Source: Odobenus rosmarus divergens (Eukaryota > Chordata > Mammalia > Carnivora > Odobenidae). Taken from it: a stretch of DNA of 64,000 nucleotides. The notes beneath the pieces were generated by a model that saw only the letters and a list, made by a program, of their open reading frames with translations, was not told where the DNA came from and did no database searches. A program made the translations under genes and the position numbers. The stretch covers positions 1,029,194 to 1,093,193 of the forward strand of contig NW_004450483.1 of assembly GCF_000321225.1 (NCBI RefSeq), in the 5' to 3' direction. This document shows, piece after piece, positions 10,740 through 21,474 of this stretch (within the stretch, counting starts at the first letter, position 1; each line of letters begins with the position of its first letter).

Positions 10740-11330
10740 CGCCGGTCCTTACAGCCTCGGGTCCTCCCGCCCTCCTCCCCTGCCCTCCCCGCTGGGAGCA
10801 CCAGCTCCCGGCTCCCGCCACGCAGCGCCCCCTCCCTGGCGAGCCCCCCCCCACCTCCCCAGCTTCAAACTTGCAGCGCAGCAGACTGGGGCAAGGCGCC
10901 ACGAGCTGAAAGAGCCGAAAGCACAGGCCTGGCCTGTGCAAACAAGAGCGGCCGCCTCCTCTTTTCCACTTGAACCGTCGCAGGAAAGCCACCTTTCTCC
11001 TTCAACTTACCCTGTGTGGCCCGGAGGGAGGAGGGACCCGCCTGATGGGGCAGCAGTGCCGGGAGGGCACGGGTCTGGAGGCCGCAGGGAGGCGCGGGAT
11101 GGAGCAGCGGGAGGGAACATCAAGTGGCCGCCGCCGGGAGGGAGGGGGGCGGGCGGGCGGGAGGTGGGGCCCATGAATCATTTATGACCGGGCCGGCGGA
11201 GGGTTTGGGAACGTTCGCTAATGCAAACGCTGGGGGATCTGGCTGCAGCCGGAGAAGCTGCCCACCTGCTCATCCTCTCCGGGTAGGGGCTGTCCCGGGG
11301 CGACGGTCCAAAGCCTGGGTGCCTCGGTGC
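10740..11330. promoter_or_regulatory. CpG-rich island, candidate promoter or first exon
   Basis: CpG dinucleotides and GC content rise sharply over about 600 bases compared with both flanks. Visible sites include repeated GC boxes within the gggcgggcgggcggg run at 11149-11161, a forkhead-like GCAAACAA at 10938-10945, an octamer-like 'aatgcaaac' at 11220, a CTCF-like block at 10824-10839 (minus strand), and a 5' splice-like 'cggGTAGGG' at 11281. No TATA box is placed convincingly. CpG islands of this kind mark promoters or distal regulatory elements. No coding start is supported, so the transcript direction is unknown. Confidence 0.5.
11136..11169 (+). other. G-quadruplex motif in the CpG island
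   Basis: Seven tracts of three or more G are separated by only 1-4 bases within 34 bases. This meets the standard G3+N1-7 rule several times over. It also gives overlapping Sp1/KLF-type GC boxes. Confidence 0.85.
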
Positions 11331-11404
11331 CTGGAGCTCACAGTTCTGCCACCCCCGGAGGGGGAGCGGGAGCAGGGTGGGACCTTAGGGACATCTGGAT
11401 TACA

Positions 11405-11485
11405 GCGCCTGCTGGGTAAGGGGAAACCAAGGCCCACAGAAGGGGGGGATGACTTGCCCAAGGAGCACAGCGAGGCTGTGAGAAA
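11405..11485 (-). repeat. MIR or L2 fragment, minus strand
   Basis: 'ggggaaaccaaggcccacag' followed by 'gatgacttgcccaaggagca' is the reversed MIR core and its 3' neighbour. Only about 80 bases are clear. Confidence 0.55.
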
Positions 11486-14234
11486 GACATGACCGCTGTT
11501 CCCCCCACCTCACTATCCCCTGCCCCTTCTGGAAGGTAACCTGGTTCCCTACAGCTCCCCCGTAGATACTGAGAGCCACAGAGCCAGGGTTGGCCCCTCC
11601 TATGCAGGGGTTCCCAGAGGATCTGACCCCATCCCCAACAAGCTGAACTCCCACTAATTGAGTTCCGGTCTTTTGAATGTGCAATCCTTTTCAGGCTGCG
11701 GGAAATCACTCCCCACCCTTCCTTTCCCTTTCGCAGGGAGGGGAGGACATGGCAAGTGCGCGGGGACAGGGGTGCCCATCAAACAAGGTTGGAACCTTCA
11801 CTTAAGGATTCATCAGGGGAGGTGTGCCAGGACGGCTGATCCCACTCAGCCTCCACCCTCCTCCTCCACCCACTCTTGCCAGGTGCTGAGCCAGTAGGAT
11901 AGTGTATTTTCTGCTATTAGAGTGAGAAGAGGAATAGTAGGGTGGGGAGGGGTCAATATCATTGTCATCTTTACTACTTGCCGTCCCCCCACCCCGTGAC
12001 ATCCTGTACTCTTTTTTCCCATTGGATCTCAAGGCATCGAGAATATGAGAGCAGCCATTCTGTCCTCCAAAAGGGAGGCTCTGCCTTAAGTAATTAACGC
12101 GAATACAAGATGCTTGAGATCTACTCCAGGACAAGTCTGACCTGTAAGAGGAAAGCTCTAGAATCAACCACCCCCTTTCCATGCCTAGACCCATCCTGGC
12201 CCCAGGCCTCTTCACAGCTCCCTGACACTCTGTGCCCTCCCACACACACCTTCAGGAGTACAGTCTGAGGGCCTGAAAGCAAGACCAGTTTCCTACTGAG
12301 GGGGTGGGGCTTAGGGGACCCACTTGTAAGCCAGAAAGCAGCCGAGGCATCAATGGCCTCCCATAGATTTTGAATGCACTGGTGCATCCCTCAGCATAAG
12401 GAACAAGGAGTCAGTCCCATAAATATCAAAGTGCTCAAAGTCCATGCAGTTCTGCCCTCGGGCACAGGGTATCGGGCTGGACTCAGCAGGCCTGCCCCTC
12501 AGCATTATTCCTCCTTTAAAGAGGGGGTGCTGGGTCTAGGGAGGAGGTCTGCCCTGCCTGGGCGACCGTGGGCGTGAGCGACAGGCACAGGGCCAGGCCC
12601 CACGCCTAGAAGGCGCTGCAAGAGCCGGGCCTGGGTGGCACCCAGGTCTCTGGATCCCAGGCCGGCGCTATGTGAGAGCCCAACACACTTCATCCGGGCT
12701 GAGTCAAGGCTGCGTCCCGGGACGGGAAAGCTGGGGAGGAGATGGCCAAAGCAGACGCTACTCTGGAGTTGCAAAGGGGTCAGAGGTTTGCTTCGGTCGA
12801 TTACACAAAGAGCTCATCCCCAAACCTCCTGGGTCAGCAAAACTGAAAAGCAGACCCCTTCTTGGGTGGTAATGCCTCAGATGGCACCGCAAAGCCCACA
12901 AAAGGAAAACAAGGGAAGTGACCCAAACTTTGCCTCTGTCTCGGGGGAGCAAAGGGCCCAGGGAGGCGGGAGGCTAGTGGAACAGAGCCTTCGTCCCTGT
13001 CTCGCTGGAACCCTTGCCCAGAGTGCACACTTCGCTCTTGGTGGTGAGGACACCACAGAATCCTGACCCTTCCAACAAGAGTCTGGCAGCAACTGTGTCG
13101 GTGGGGGCAGGGGGCATATGGAAACAGTTAAGAACTGGCCGAGCCAGCTGCTATTTGCACGTTCCTCCAGTGAGATGCCTCTCGATTTAGGGTATGTGGC
13201 CATTCGGGAGCCTCCAAAAGTACTCCAGCGCACTTTCCGGCATTCTAGAAGCTCAGGTTGCATCTATCCCTTCCCCACCTCCCAGCGCCCACTCCTGATA
13301 CCACTCCCAAGACAGAAGTGAGGGGGGCCTGAAGGGGCAGAATCCCTGACATGGTCACCCTTCGCCTCAGTTTTGTCAGGAGAATGTTCAGGGCCCCAGA
13401 GTGGGGTATCACCGGATGGAAGAGGCTGCTCCTGGCCGGCCCCACCAACCATCTCCAGAGACGCTCCTTCCCTAGGTGTGTGCCCCTTCCGGTCAGGCCT
13501 TCCACACGCAGCCATGACTCTGAGCTGGTTCTCTTTGGCCAGGTTTGGGGGAGTTTAAAGAAATCCCCTTCTGTGATTTGTGGTGCCCCAGAGGGACCAA
13601 AAGCCACGCTGTGTTTAATGCCTGTCTCCAGTAAGAGAGGGGGGAGACACCTCCAGGCAGCCTACCTCCCATTCCTCTCCCTCAGACATGCAGACACACT
13701 CAGGTCTCCACACAGCAGGACTCACAAGCCCAGAGGGTCATTTCAAGATGCCCAAGTGAGCCCATGGCAGAGACAGCAAGTGGGAAGCATAGTCTGGCCA
13801 CAGCCAACCTCTGTACTCTCTCCGGTTGGGCACAACCTCCACGATAGCATTCCCCAGAAGTAACCTCCCCCTCGACCCCCCAGCCCTCCCATATGTGCAG
13901 GCCCCACAGGAGGGTCCTCAACTGACCTCCTGTCCCCGCTCTACCCTCACAGAGCCTCCTCCGACAGGCTCTCATGGGGACACCAGTTCTTCACGCCCTA
14001 GAACCTGGGCTCACCACAACCCAGTACATGATGTCCAAATCCAGTCCCCAGCTGTGGAAATCTCTCCACTTCTTCAGACACCCCCTATATAGGGTCATTC
14101 TGTCGCCCAGTTGGCCTCTTCACTCACCCTAAGATGCCTGCAGGCCCGGCACAACCCTCCCTCCTGCCCTGGTCCCTCTTCCCGCTTTCCTGGCTGGGCC
14201 ACCCTGGCCTCACCCTCGGTATGGCTTACATGCC
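11486..14234. other. unassigned GC-rich sequence, no gene seen
   Basis: This is a long stretch with no recognised repeat. Many overlapping frames of 60-170 codons occur on both strands, typical of GC-rich DNA, and none has a recognised domain. An AT-richer patch at about 12000-12120 (ttaagtaattaacgcgaata) could be a conserved element. Confidence 0.5.
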
Positions 14235-14640
14235 TTAGAGGCACGTGGCATATCAGACCCTTTATTTTATTCTGAACACAGGCAGTTCCTGCTCATAAAT
14301 GGGCTGCGTTCTCAAAATTCAGCCTGTTGTAAATCGATGATTTGAAATTGCAATGCTTTTTTCCTCCTATAAAATAACATATCACGGGTAGGTTTCCAGG
14401 TTAGCCTGCCACTGCAGAGGTAACCCAGAATGGGGCTAAAATACTACATATTTGCAGTTAAAACCTCTATTTTGAAAATACAATACTAGCAATTAAGCAG
14501 ACTGAAAGCCACTGAGCGTTTGATTAGAACAGAATAAAGACTGGTGTGTTATTTAGGTTGAGTCCCAGTGCTTGAAGCAAAGCAGAAGCTCATCATAAAA
14601 AGCAAAGCTGGATTGGGTGGATTCCACAGCTGGGTTGTGT
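14235..14640. other. AT-rich stretch of unknown origin
   Basis: Composition switches to AT-rich, with very few open frames. It could be an ancient repeat or a conserved non-coding block. I cannot match it to a family. Confidence 0.4.
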
Positions 14641-16139
14641 AATCTTGGGGTGGGGGGAAGGGGCAGGCACCGATGGGTTAGATAGTCCTAGGCCAGGGGC
14701 CACATGGGTGCTGGCTGGAGCCTAGGTGGGTCAAGGATACACAGGAGCAGCTGGGGCCTGCCAGAGAAGTATTTGTGACAGCCCTTCTCAGTGGAACTCA
14801 AAGCAAGCCTTGCGTTTCCAGGGTCTTCCGAAGGCCCCTCTCAACACACTAACGGGCACAATGTCTTCTCCTTGGCTTGCTGACCTGATGCTGGAAGAGC
14901 CCTCACCTATAAGAAGGCCAAGTTGTGAGCAGTCTAAGCCAGGTCCTCCAAAGGCCCAGCCCCAGCAAAGGCTGCTTATGGGGCTCCCATCACTTTACAA
15001 TGCGAGGAAGCCGATAACTGTTAGCCCCGATGCAAACCAAAGCTCACTCTGGCAAGTGGCAGAGCTGACAACCAGCCACAGGACGGCCTCCTGGAGCTCT
15101 CTCACATGTCATGCCCACAGACAGCGGGGGGTGGGGGGGTAGGGGGGGTGGCCTCTCCACTGCGTGGGGATGGATGGGGCGACACAGGTTGCCAGCAGAG
15201 AGCACAAACACAATTTACCTTCCCAGCTCCAAGACGGCCTGAGTCCACTGCCCTCTCTGAGCCAGGGCCCACACCCCGTCATCAACGCCCTCGTTCATCC
15301 ATAGTTGTGGCGTGCCTGCTCAGCACGGGCACTGGTGAAGCGATGAGGAGTAAGGCAGTATGCCGCTCCTCAAAGACCTGAGAACAGAGGGCTTGGCCCG
15401 CCTGCCCACCTGCCCACTAATGCTCACAGCAGACCCATCACAGCTCAAACCTCTTGCCAGTGCAGCCCCACCCCCCACCCCAACCAAACACAGAAACAGG
15501 AGTGCTGAAATCACTGGGCCAGCTCCATGGCAGGGCAGACACGGCCCAGGACCGCTGGGAGGTCCCGGAGAGTGAGGACGCCCGTGTCCCCCGCACCTGG
15601 CACGAGGCCTGGCCCGCAGATGGTACACTGGTAGAGTGCCGGGTGAATCGCATCCTTCTGTGAGGTGGCATCTCCGACTTGGGCATTTATTCATCCCACG
15701 GACATTGAGTAAACGCCTCTGGGGCCCGAGCTCCTTCCAGGTCTCCCATGAGACCTCCTCTGAGACCACAGACATTGGCTGCCTCTGTGGCTCCCCTTCA
15801 TGGAGAGCCGTGGACTCCGGGGACCCAGCTTCTACGGGCTCATGCCGCAAGGCACCGGTAAGCAAGAGGCTTTGAAGAGCCAAAGAAAAGGGCGGAGGTG
15901 TTGGAGAAGGTTGGGGGAAAGTGACCAGAGAGAATCCCGCAAGTGCCGTGGCCCCTGAGCTAAGGGCCGTTGGGACGACTTCCCTTTGCCATCACAAGCC
16001 AGTCGCTGCCGGCTCGCCTGCCTAAGCCGGGCACCTTTTGTTACTTGTTCCCCTTGGGGAAGAAGAGGAAGAAACAACTAGCACACGGGGCCACGTCACC
16101 CCTTCCGTGGTGGCTGCGCATCGCCGTGTTCCTCCTCCC
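14641..16139. other. unassigned; G-rich run and weak L2-like piece
   Basis: No gene is seen. A G-rich run lies at 15126-15151. About 15285-15390 ('cgttcatccatagttgtgg', then 'gggcactggtgaagcgatga') weakly resembles the reversed L2 3' end. A 187-codon minus frame at 15320-15883 shows no domain. Confidence 0.45.
15126..15151 (+). other. G-quadruplex-prone G run
   Basis: G tracts of 6, 7 and 7 bases are separated by T and TA, followed by TGG. The long tracts can be divided into at least four G3 runs. Confidence 0.7.
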
Positions 16140-16260
16140 CATCTGGGGTGGCTCGCCCCTCAGATGTATAATGAATCAGGCAGTCGCTCATTAATAAAAA
16201 ATGACAAACGATCATCTCATTGAAATCCATCGAGCTGCCAGAGCCTGCAGACACAATCCC
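16140..16260. promoter_or_regulatory. candidate conserved non-coding islet
   Basis: Inside GC-rich DNA is an AT-rich islet with 'gtataatgaatcagg', 'ctcattaataaaaaatgac' and 'gatcatctcattgaaatcc'. The ATTAATAA core suits homeodomain or POU factors. It matches no repeat I know. Conservation is untested, so this is a candidate only. Confidence 0.35.
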
Positions 16261-16594
16261 TGCCTCGCTCTCCCAATTCCTCTGTGGGCCAGTGGTAATG
16301 AGTCTGTGGGGTGCACGGGCCAGCTAGTGAGTGTCTTGGCGCGTACCATGCAGGCAGGCAAGTCACCTTTCCGCAGTGGGCAGCCCAGGGCCAGCAGGTT
16401 AGTGCCTTTTTCATCTGCATTAACAAAGGGGCTCAGCTCGGTGGGCCCCAGTTTCCCCAAGGTCAGCGAGGCTGTGGAGAGCTAATCCTGCCATGGCTCC
16501 AAAATCCACCGCATCATTTACCCAAGGGGGCCTGAGACCCAACCAGACTTGGAGACTAAAAACCACTTTTTTGTCTTAAAAAACAAGTAAGTGA

Positions 16595-16811
16595 AGGGTA
16601 CCTGGGTGGCTCAAGTCGGTTGAGCGTCCGACTCTTGGTTTCGGCTCAGGTCATAATCTCTGGATCCTGAGATTGAGCCCTGCATCGGGCTCTGTGCTCA
16701 GCATGGAGACCGCTTGGGTTTCTCTCCCTCTGCCCCTCCCCCTGCTCACAAGTGCTCACTCTCTTTCTCTCTCTCAAATGAATAAATAAATCTTAAAAAA
16801 AAAAAAAAAGG
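16595..16811 (+). mobile_element. Can-SINE, plus strand, older subtype
   Basis: The head is 'ggtacctgggtggctcaag', and the tail is AATGAATAAATAAATCTT followed by about 14 A. The target duplication is aagtaagtga at 16585-16594 and 16812-16821. The middle block 'tgagattgagccctgcatc' differs from the commonest subtype in this window. Confidence 0.95.
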
Positions 16812-16821
16812 AAGTAAGTGA

Positions 16822-17124
16822 GCAAAAGGACTTGACAGGAGCCTAGATGGCTAGCTGGTGGCTGGTCCCCAGCCCTAGGCTTGGCACGAAGACCCCCTCC
16901 TCAGCTCCTTTCACCAACAGCTGAATCACAGGGAAGCCAGGCCCCTGGTAAGGGTAATGTGCAGATGCCACCTCCAGGAAGCCTCCCAGGCTTCTCCCAT
17001 AGACCTGTTAGTGCGTTCATTGTCCTATACTCACTTCCACATTCACTACATATAGGGTCCTATGTCCACTGTGGTGTTTTACAGGCAATGTTGGAGGCTG
17101 GTGGCCTTGACCACAGACAGCCCT
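16822..17124. other. unassigned short stretch, nothing seen
   Basis: No gene, repeat or strong motif is recognised in these 300 bases. Confidence 0.5.
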
Positions 17125-17270
17125 GGGATGGCATTCAGACTGTCACTCACCGGCTAGTGACCTCAGGGACATCAGGAACCTGAGGTTTCTCATTTGCACC
17201 ATGGGTGATGAAGCCTCTCATGTAGATAAGATGAAACGAGATCATGTATTTAAGAGCCTGAGCCCATCAT
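17125..17270 (+). repeat. MIR SINE, plus strand
   Basis: 'ggctagtgacctcagggaca', then 'gaggtttctcatttgcacca', then 'agatgaaacgagatcatgta' follow the order of the MIR consensus. Confidence 0.65.
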
Positions 17271-18426
17271 CCATCACCCCACTGCTGTACCATCAATGAC
17301 AGCTGTCATTCTGGGAGCACAGGTCTTGGGGCTCCTAGACTGTAAGGGCCTAGTGGCCCGGCCTTGCTGCAGTCCATTACACCAGCACCACCACCACGGT
17401 GTGCGTCCTGCGTGTGGAGGTTGTATCAGGGGCTATAATCAATCAGCTCCAACCGTCAGAACCATCCTAGGAGCAGGTACATTAAGCCCTACAGGACTAG
17501 AAGTGCGGAATTCGTCCAGGGCCTCGGGGAGCCGAGTTATGGAGCCTGACTCCATCCTTACTCCCATGTAGCTCCCACTGGTGCTGTGTTTCTACTACTC
17601 TAGAGTCCACCAGGGCTCCCTATTAACAATGCAGGCGGAGCCCAGGCTCCAGGATGAGCCCTGGTTGCCTTTCCCATAAGACTGTCTTCCAAGACCAACG
17701 GGTTACACTCAGGGCCCTTACACACCTCTGACCCACTGGCTACCTGAAATGTGGTCCCGCCACATTCATCCTTGGCTGTTCATCCTTCAAACCGGGCCAC
17801 CCGTCCAAAGCGTCCTGTGACCACTCCTGACCACGGTGACTGCCGCTGAGCTCCACTCCCAGAATCCTGACAGTGGGCTGAGTCCCAAGGGAGCCTTTTG
17901 AGCTTCTATAAATGACAGTGTCAGCAGCCCGAACACAGGCAGCTCCAGAGCCCGGGCCGGGGGCTTTTGTGAAGCTCAGGGCCTGTGATAAAGGCAAGGC
18001 AAAGATGAGGAGCCCCACTGTCCAGGCTAAGCAAGGCAGGGTGTGAAGTGCCAACATTCACACAGCTCTTTGGTGGCACTGGGAACAAAACCATGCCTTG
18101 GAGCATCTCGTGGTGTTGAAGGAGACAGAAATTCCCTCCAACAGTGGACCTTGCCAGCCTCTCACCTGTAAATCAGGAGCTCCATCTGGACACCGCCCTG
18201 GACCATTGCCACTGACTCCTGCCTGGAGGATGGGCGCGACACTCTCCGAATGCCTGGTCCTCGCTAACCCACTCTGTGCGCCACAGCCGGCCGCCAGGGC
18301 AACCTGCAGGGGCAGGCAGGGTGGGGCAGGGCTTGCATTTCTCTCTGGGCTTTGGTACTGTTTGCACATGTTCTAGGAAGTATGTGCAACTTTTTAGTAA
18401 CAAAAAAGGGGGATCATCTGCACGGT
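17271..18426. other. unassigned sequence, no gene seen
   Basis: No recognised gene or repeat. Short GC-rich frames on both strands have no domain. Confidence 0.5.
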
Positions 18427-18458
18427 TGTTGTGAGGCTTAGCTGTTGTGAGGCTTAGC
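18427..18458. repeat. perfect 16-bp tandem duplication
   Basis: tgttgtgaggcttagc occurs twice with no gap (18427-18442 and 18443-18458), with no mismatch. The motif resembles a part of MIR ('gttgtgaggatta'), so a MIR remnant may have been duplicated recently. Confidence 0.95.
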
Positions 18459-19044
18459 AGTCTTACTCATCACTCATTCATTCATCCAACACAGCTCCCG
18501 GCTCTTGTTTCAAGAAATGGCCCCTTCCTACTAGAGGGCAAGAGGTCACATTCCCGTGCCAGTGACACGCAAGATGAGGGAAGGATGGAGCAGAGAGCGC
18601 TCCGGACTCTGAGGCAGGAGGCCCAGGCTTCTGCTGCTGCCACCAACTCAGAGTCAGACCTCAGGGTGGTACCTGAATGGCCTCACCTAGAGAAAGGGAC
18701 AAAGGTCCCTCCCATCTCTGACATTGTCAGATGTTCGGGGGACCCAGGGGAAGGGTCCCAGAAAATAGCAAGTCACTCGGGAGGCCCAGCCTCAGGCCTT
18801 CTCCTTTAGAAGAGTGAGGAAGAACACCCCAGTAATGAAGCTATTAGCCAGGGTATCTTGGGGCATGGGGAAGCGACGCCCCACTCTGCTGTGCCTTGGC
18901 AGAGCCTGGCACAGGCCCAAGCCTCGTGCAGAGGCAGAGCCAAGGCAAGAATGCTCTGGTCCTGCCTGAGCCCGGAACACGCAGGAGACAATCCATTGCA
19001 AAACCCATGCCTCGGGAGGTGGGGTCTGCTCTGCGTTAAGAAAC
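18459..19044. other. unassigned; possible degraded MIR at 18600-18735
   Basis: No gene is seen. Around 18600-18735, 'ggactctgaggcaggaggcc' and 'cctcacctagagaaaggga' weakly follow MIR. I do not call it separately. Confidence 0.4.
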
Positions 19045-19130
19045 ACTTTCCAGATGAGATAATTATTTAATAGCTAATAAATGGAATCAGGGAGGGGCAG
19101 AGGGAATTCGGTTGATTAAATGCCCGCGGC
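19045..19130. promoter_or_regulatory. candidate conserved non-coding islet
   Basis: 'gatgagataattatttaata' followed by 'gctaataaatgg' forms an AT-rich islet in GC-rich surroundings, with repeated TAAT and TAAT-like homeodomain cores, followed by 'ggttgattaaatgcccgcgg'. No repeat match is recognised. Conservation is untested. Confidence 0.35.
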
Positions 19131-19589
19131 CCCCAACACTGCATGCCTTCCCCAGGGCTGAGCCTCCTGCCCTCCCTTCCTTATGCCTTCTCAGCCCAGC
19201 TCACCTCCACCACATCTTTGGGTATTGAGAACCAACCCACTGGCCACCAGGGTGCACAGAGGGCCCCCAGCAAGATGCCAGGCTGAATCCGAGCTGCCCT
19301 GCCCTCCAGTAACTCAGCAGCTTGTCTCTTGCCCTGTCTCACCCTAGGGACGACAGAGCCCAAGAGGGAAGATGGCAGGATTCAATAAGACAAGGGTGGG
19401 GCCAGGAGAGGGCAATGGTCACAGAAGCAAAGACTGCCCATTGCTTTTCACAGCTTGGCCCTGGCCCCGGAAGTCCTATGTCCTCAGGAAGCTTCATCAG
19501 CCTCTGCCCATTCCAACTCGACAAGGTGGAGGTGGGGGGTGTCAAAGGAGGCCAATCTATGGACACAGGGGAGGGGGGGGCATCACTCA
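19131..19589. other. unassigned GC-rich sequence, nothing seen
   Basis: No gene or repeat is recognised. Overlapping short frames on both strands have no domain. Confidence 0.5.
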
Positions 19590-19750
19590 CCAACCACGTG
19601 CCAGGTACCTTGTGGAGTGCCTACACATACATTTAACTGCACAGGTTGTTTTATATCTTGTTTCTTGACAAATAAGGACATTGAGTCTCAGGGAGGCTAA
19701 GTGACTTGTCCAAGGTCGTCAGCCCCAGGAGTCAGTGCCACTTTTGCCTG
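19590..19750 (-). repeat. MIR SINE, minus strand
   Basis: The reversed MIR order is visible: 'cgtgccaggtaccttgtgga', 'gacattgagtctcagggagg' and 'ctaagtgacttgtccaaggt'. Confidence 0.75.
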
Positions 19751-20179
19751 GCTCCAAAATTTGGGCTCTTTCCACAGCAACATGCTCTGCACCCCTCCTC
19801 CCCCACCCTGAGCATTCGGCAGGTGCTCACCAAGTGTGAATTCCCTTCCTAGTTCAACCACTGCAGACAGATGCCAGGCAATCCAATCTCAAAGAGTTCA
19901 GGTGTCTACAGTAAGCCTTCCGTCGGCCCTCCTCCAAGGAGAGCTCTAAGAGAGGTGCAAGAGAACTAGAAGCAACCAACCATGGCTCTCAGTGGAGGGG
20001 GCTTAGAAGCTCAGAGTGAGTCATGAAGAGAAGTCGAATCATAAGAAAATGGTAAGGAGGGTTTGCAAGGGCCAAGAGTCATGAGCAGGCTGGGTGTGCT
20101 GAAAAGAGATTAAAAAAACAATAGGGTGCAGTTGTCCACGGGGGACTGCATTGAGATGGTGTGGCCTGGATGGAAATGG
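19751..20179. other. unassigned sequence, nothing seen
   Basis: No gene or repeat is recognised. Confidence 0.5.
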
Positions 20180-20211
20180 CTGGAACACAGTAGGTGATTG
20201 ATAAAAAATGT
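20180..20211 (+). repeat. L2 (or MIR) 3' terminus leading into the minisatellite
   Basis: 'aacacagtaggtgattgata' followed by 'aaaaaatgttgg' matches the shared 3' end motif of L2, which normally finishes in a short TGAA or TGGA repeat. The tandem array begins directly after it. Confidence 0.6.
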
Positions 20212-20484
20212 TGGATGGATGGGTGGACAGGTGGATGGATAGAAGGATGGGTGGATGGGTGGATGGGTGATGGGTTGGTGGGTAGAAAGATGGATGTTTG
20301 GATGTATAGATGGATGTTTGAGTAGATGGATGGATAGAAGGGTGGGTAGGTAGATAGAGGGATGGTTGGATGGATAGATGGATGTTTGAGTAGATGGATG
20401 GATGGAGGGTGGGTAGGTAGATAGATGGATGGTTGGATGGATGGATGGATGTTTGAGTAGATGGATGGGTAGGAGGGTGGGTAG
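20212..20484. repeat. (GGAT)n minisatellite with 67-68 bp higher-order period
   Basis: The tetramer GGAT/GGGT dominates, but it is organised into longer units. The landmark gatggatgtttgagtag starts at 20309, 20377 and 20444, giving steps of 68 and 67 bases. Each unit also carries GGGTGGGTAGGTAGATAG. The minus-strand frame through it is a repetitive [11 protein letters not shown] artefact, not a protein. Confidence 0.95.
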
Positions 20485-21474
20485 AAGCTCTACAGTCAGG
20501 GCACTTCCTCTTCTGGCTTCCCCTTTCTTCCTCATCTCACTCCTTTTTCCTCTCTTCCACAGCCATCTTAGCTCAAATCTTCTCAATCTTCCACAGTGCC
20601 CACAGAGAATGGACAGTGTCTTCAAAGACTCACAGCCCTGCATGTCTTGGAGTGCCTCACCAAGTTTTCCCTTGGTCTTCAGACTAGCATTGCCAAAAAG
20701 CATGGAGGGATGAGCTTTTCCTCTCAGCCTTCCCCCACCCCATCTCCCACAAGCCCTCAGCCCACACCTTTATTACCTCGGCCTGCCTAGGCAGCTCCCA
20801 CCTTGATAGAAATCAAAGGGCCCCTGGGCCCAGTTCAACTCAAAGAGAGCCTACTCCCTCTAGGCCTGAAAATAAGCCAGGTCTACCAACGGTCCAAGTT
20901 ACCCATCAGAGGCTTCTCTGGCTGGGGTTTTATCCCCATTCCAGCCACACGAGACTGCTTCAGATGCCCCTGAGGAATGCACCGAGACAGCCAACAGAAG
21001 CATCCTGGGAAAACACTGGTGTGCAGATTAATGGGAGCATGGGGGACAGGCAGGTATAATGGCCCAGGGCTCAGGACCTCAGTACCCTGGAGCTCAAAGG
21101 CTCCTGGGATTCTTGGTGCCGTGGGGGTGTCCTACGGGCCAGTTCCCTTGCACAGCAGCTGGGCCCAAGCACTGCACAGCCTAAGGGCAGCACAGATCCA
21201 GGGAGGCGGTAGGTCCATTTCAGAATGAGGCTCCTGACTGTCCAAATCCCTCCCCGGCCCACCTTACTGACCATGGGCCATCACGCCTTCTGGCCCAGAA
21301 GCAGCTTTCCAAAACCCACCATAATGGGTGGCCCAAATCCTGACCTGGGGCCTGGCAAGAAGAAGCTGGAAAGGTGGAACCATGGGTGATGTTTGAGGCA
21401 GGTGCCCTGAGGAAGCCAAGGCAGCCACTTCTCATCCAGAATGGGATGAAAGAAGGGAGGGATTACACGGGGAG
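20485..21474. other. unassigned sequence, no gene seen
   Basis: No recognised gene or repeat. 20490-20700 is pyrimidine-rich, and the rest is GC-rich. Confidence 0.5.

Noticed and set aside
15320..15883. 187-codon minus-strand frame
   Set aside because: Low-complexity G/P/S/R-rich translation with no recognised domain, overlapped by open plus frames.
20212..20484. Spaced repeats that could suggest a CRISPR array
   Set aside because: Mammalian genome; the units are contiguous GGAT-derived repeats without unique spacers.
20110..20703. 197-codon minus frame with [11 protein letters not shown] repeats, looking like a repetitive surface protein
   Set aside because: It is the antisense translation of the GGAT minisatellite and its flanks.
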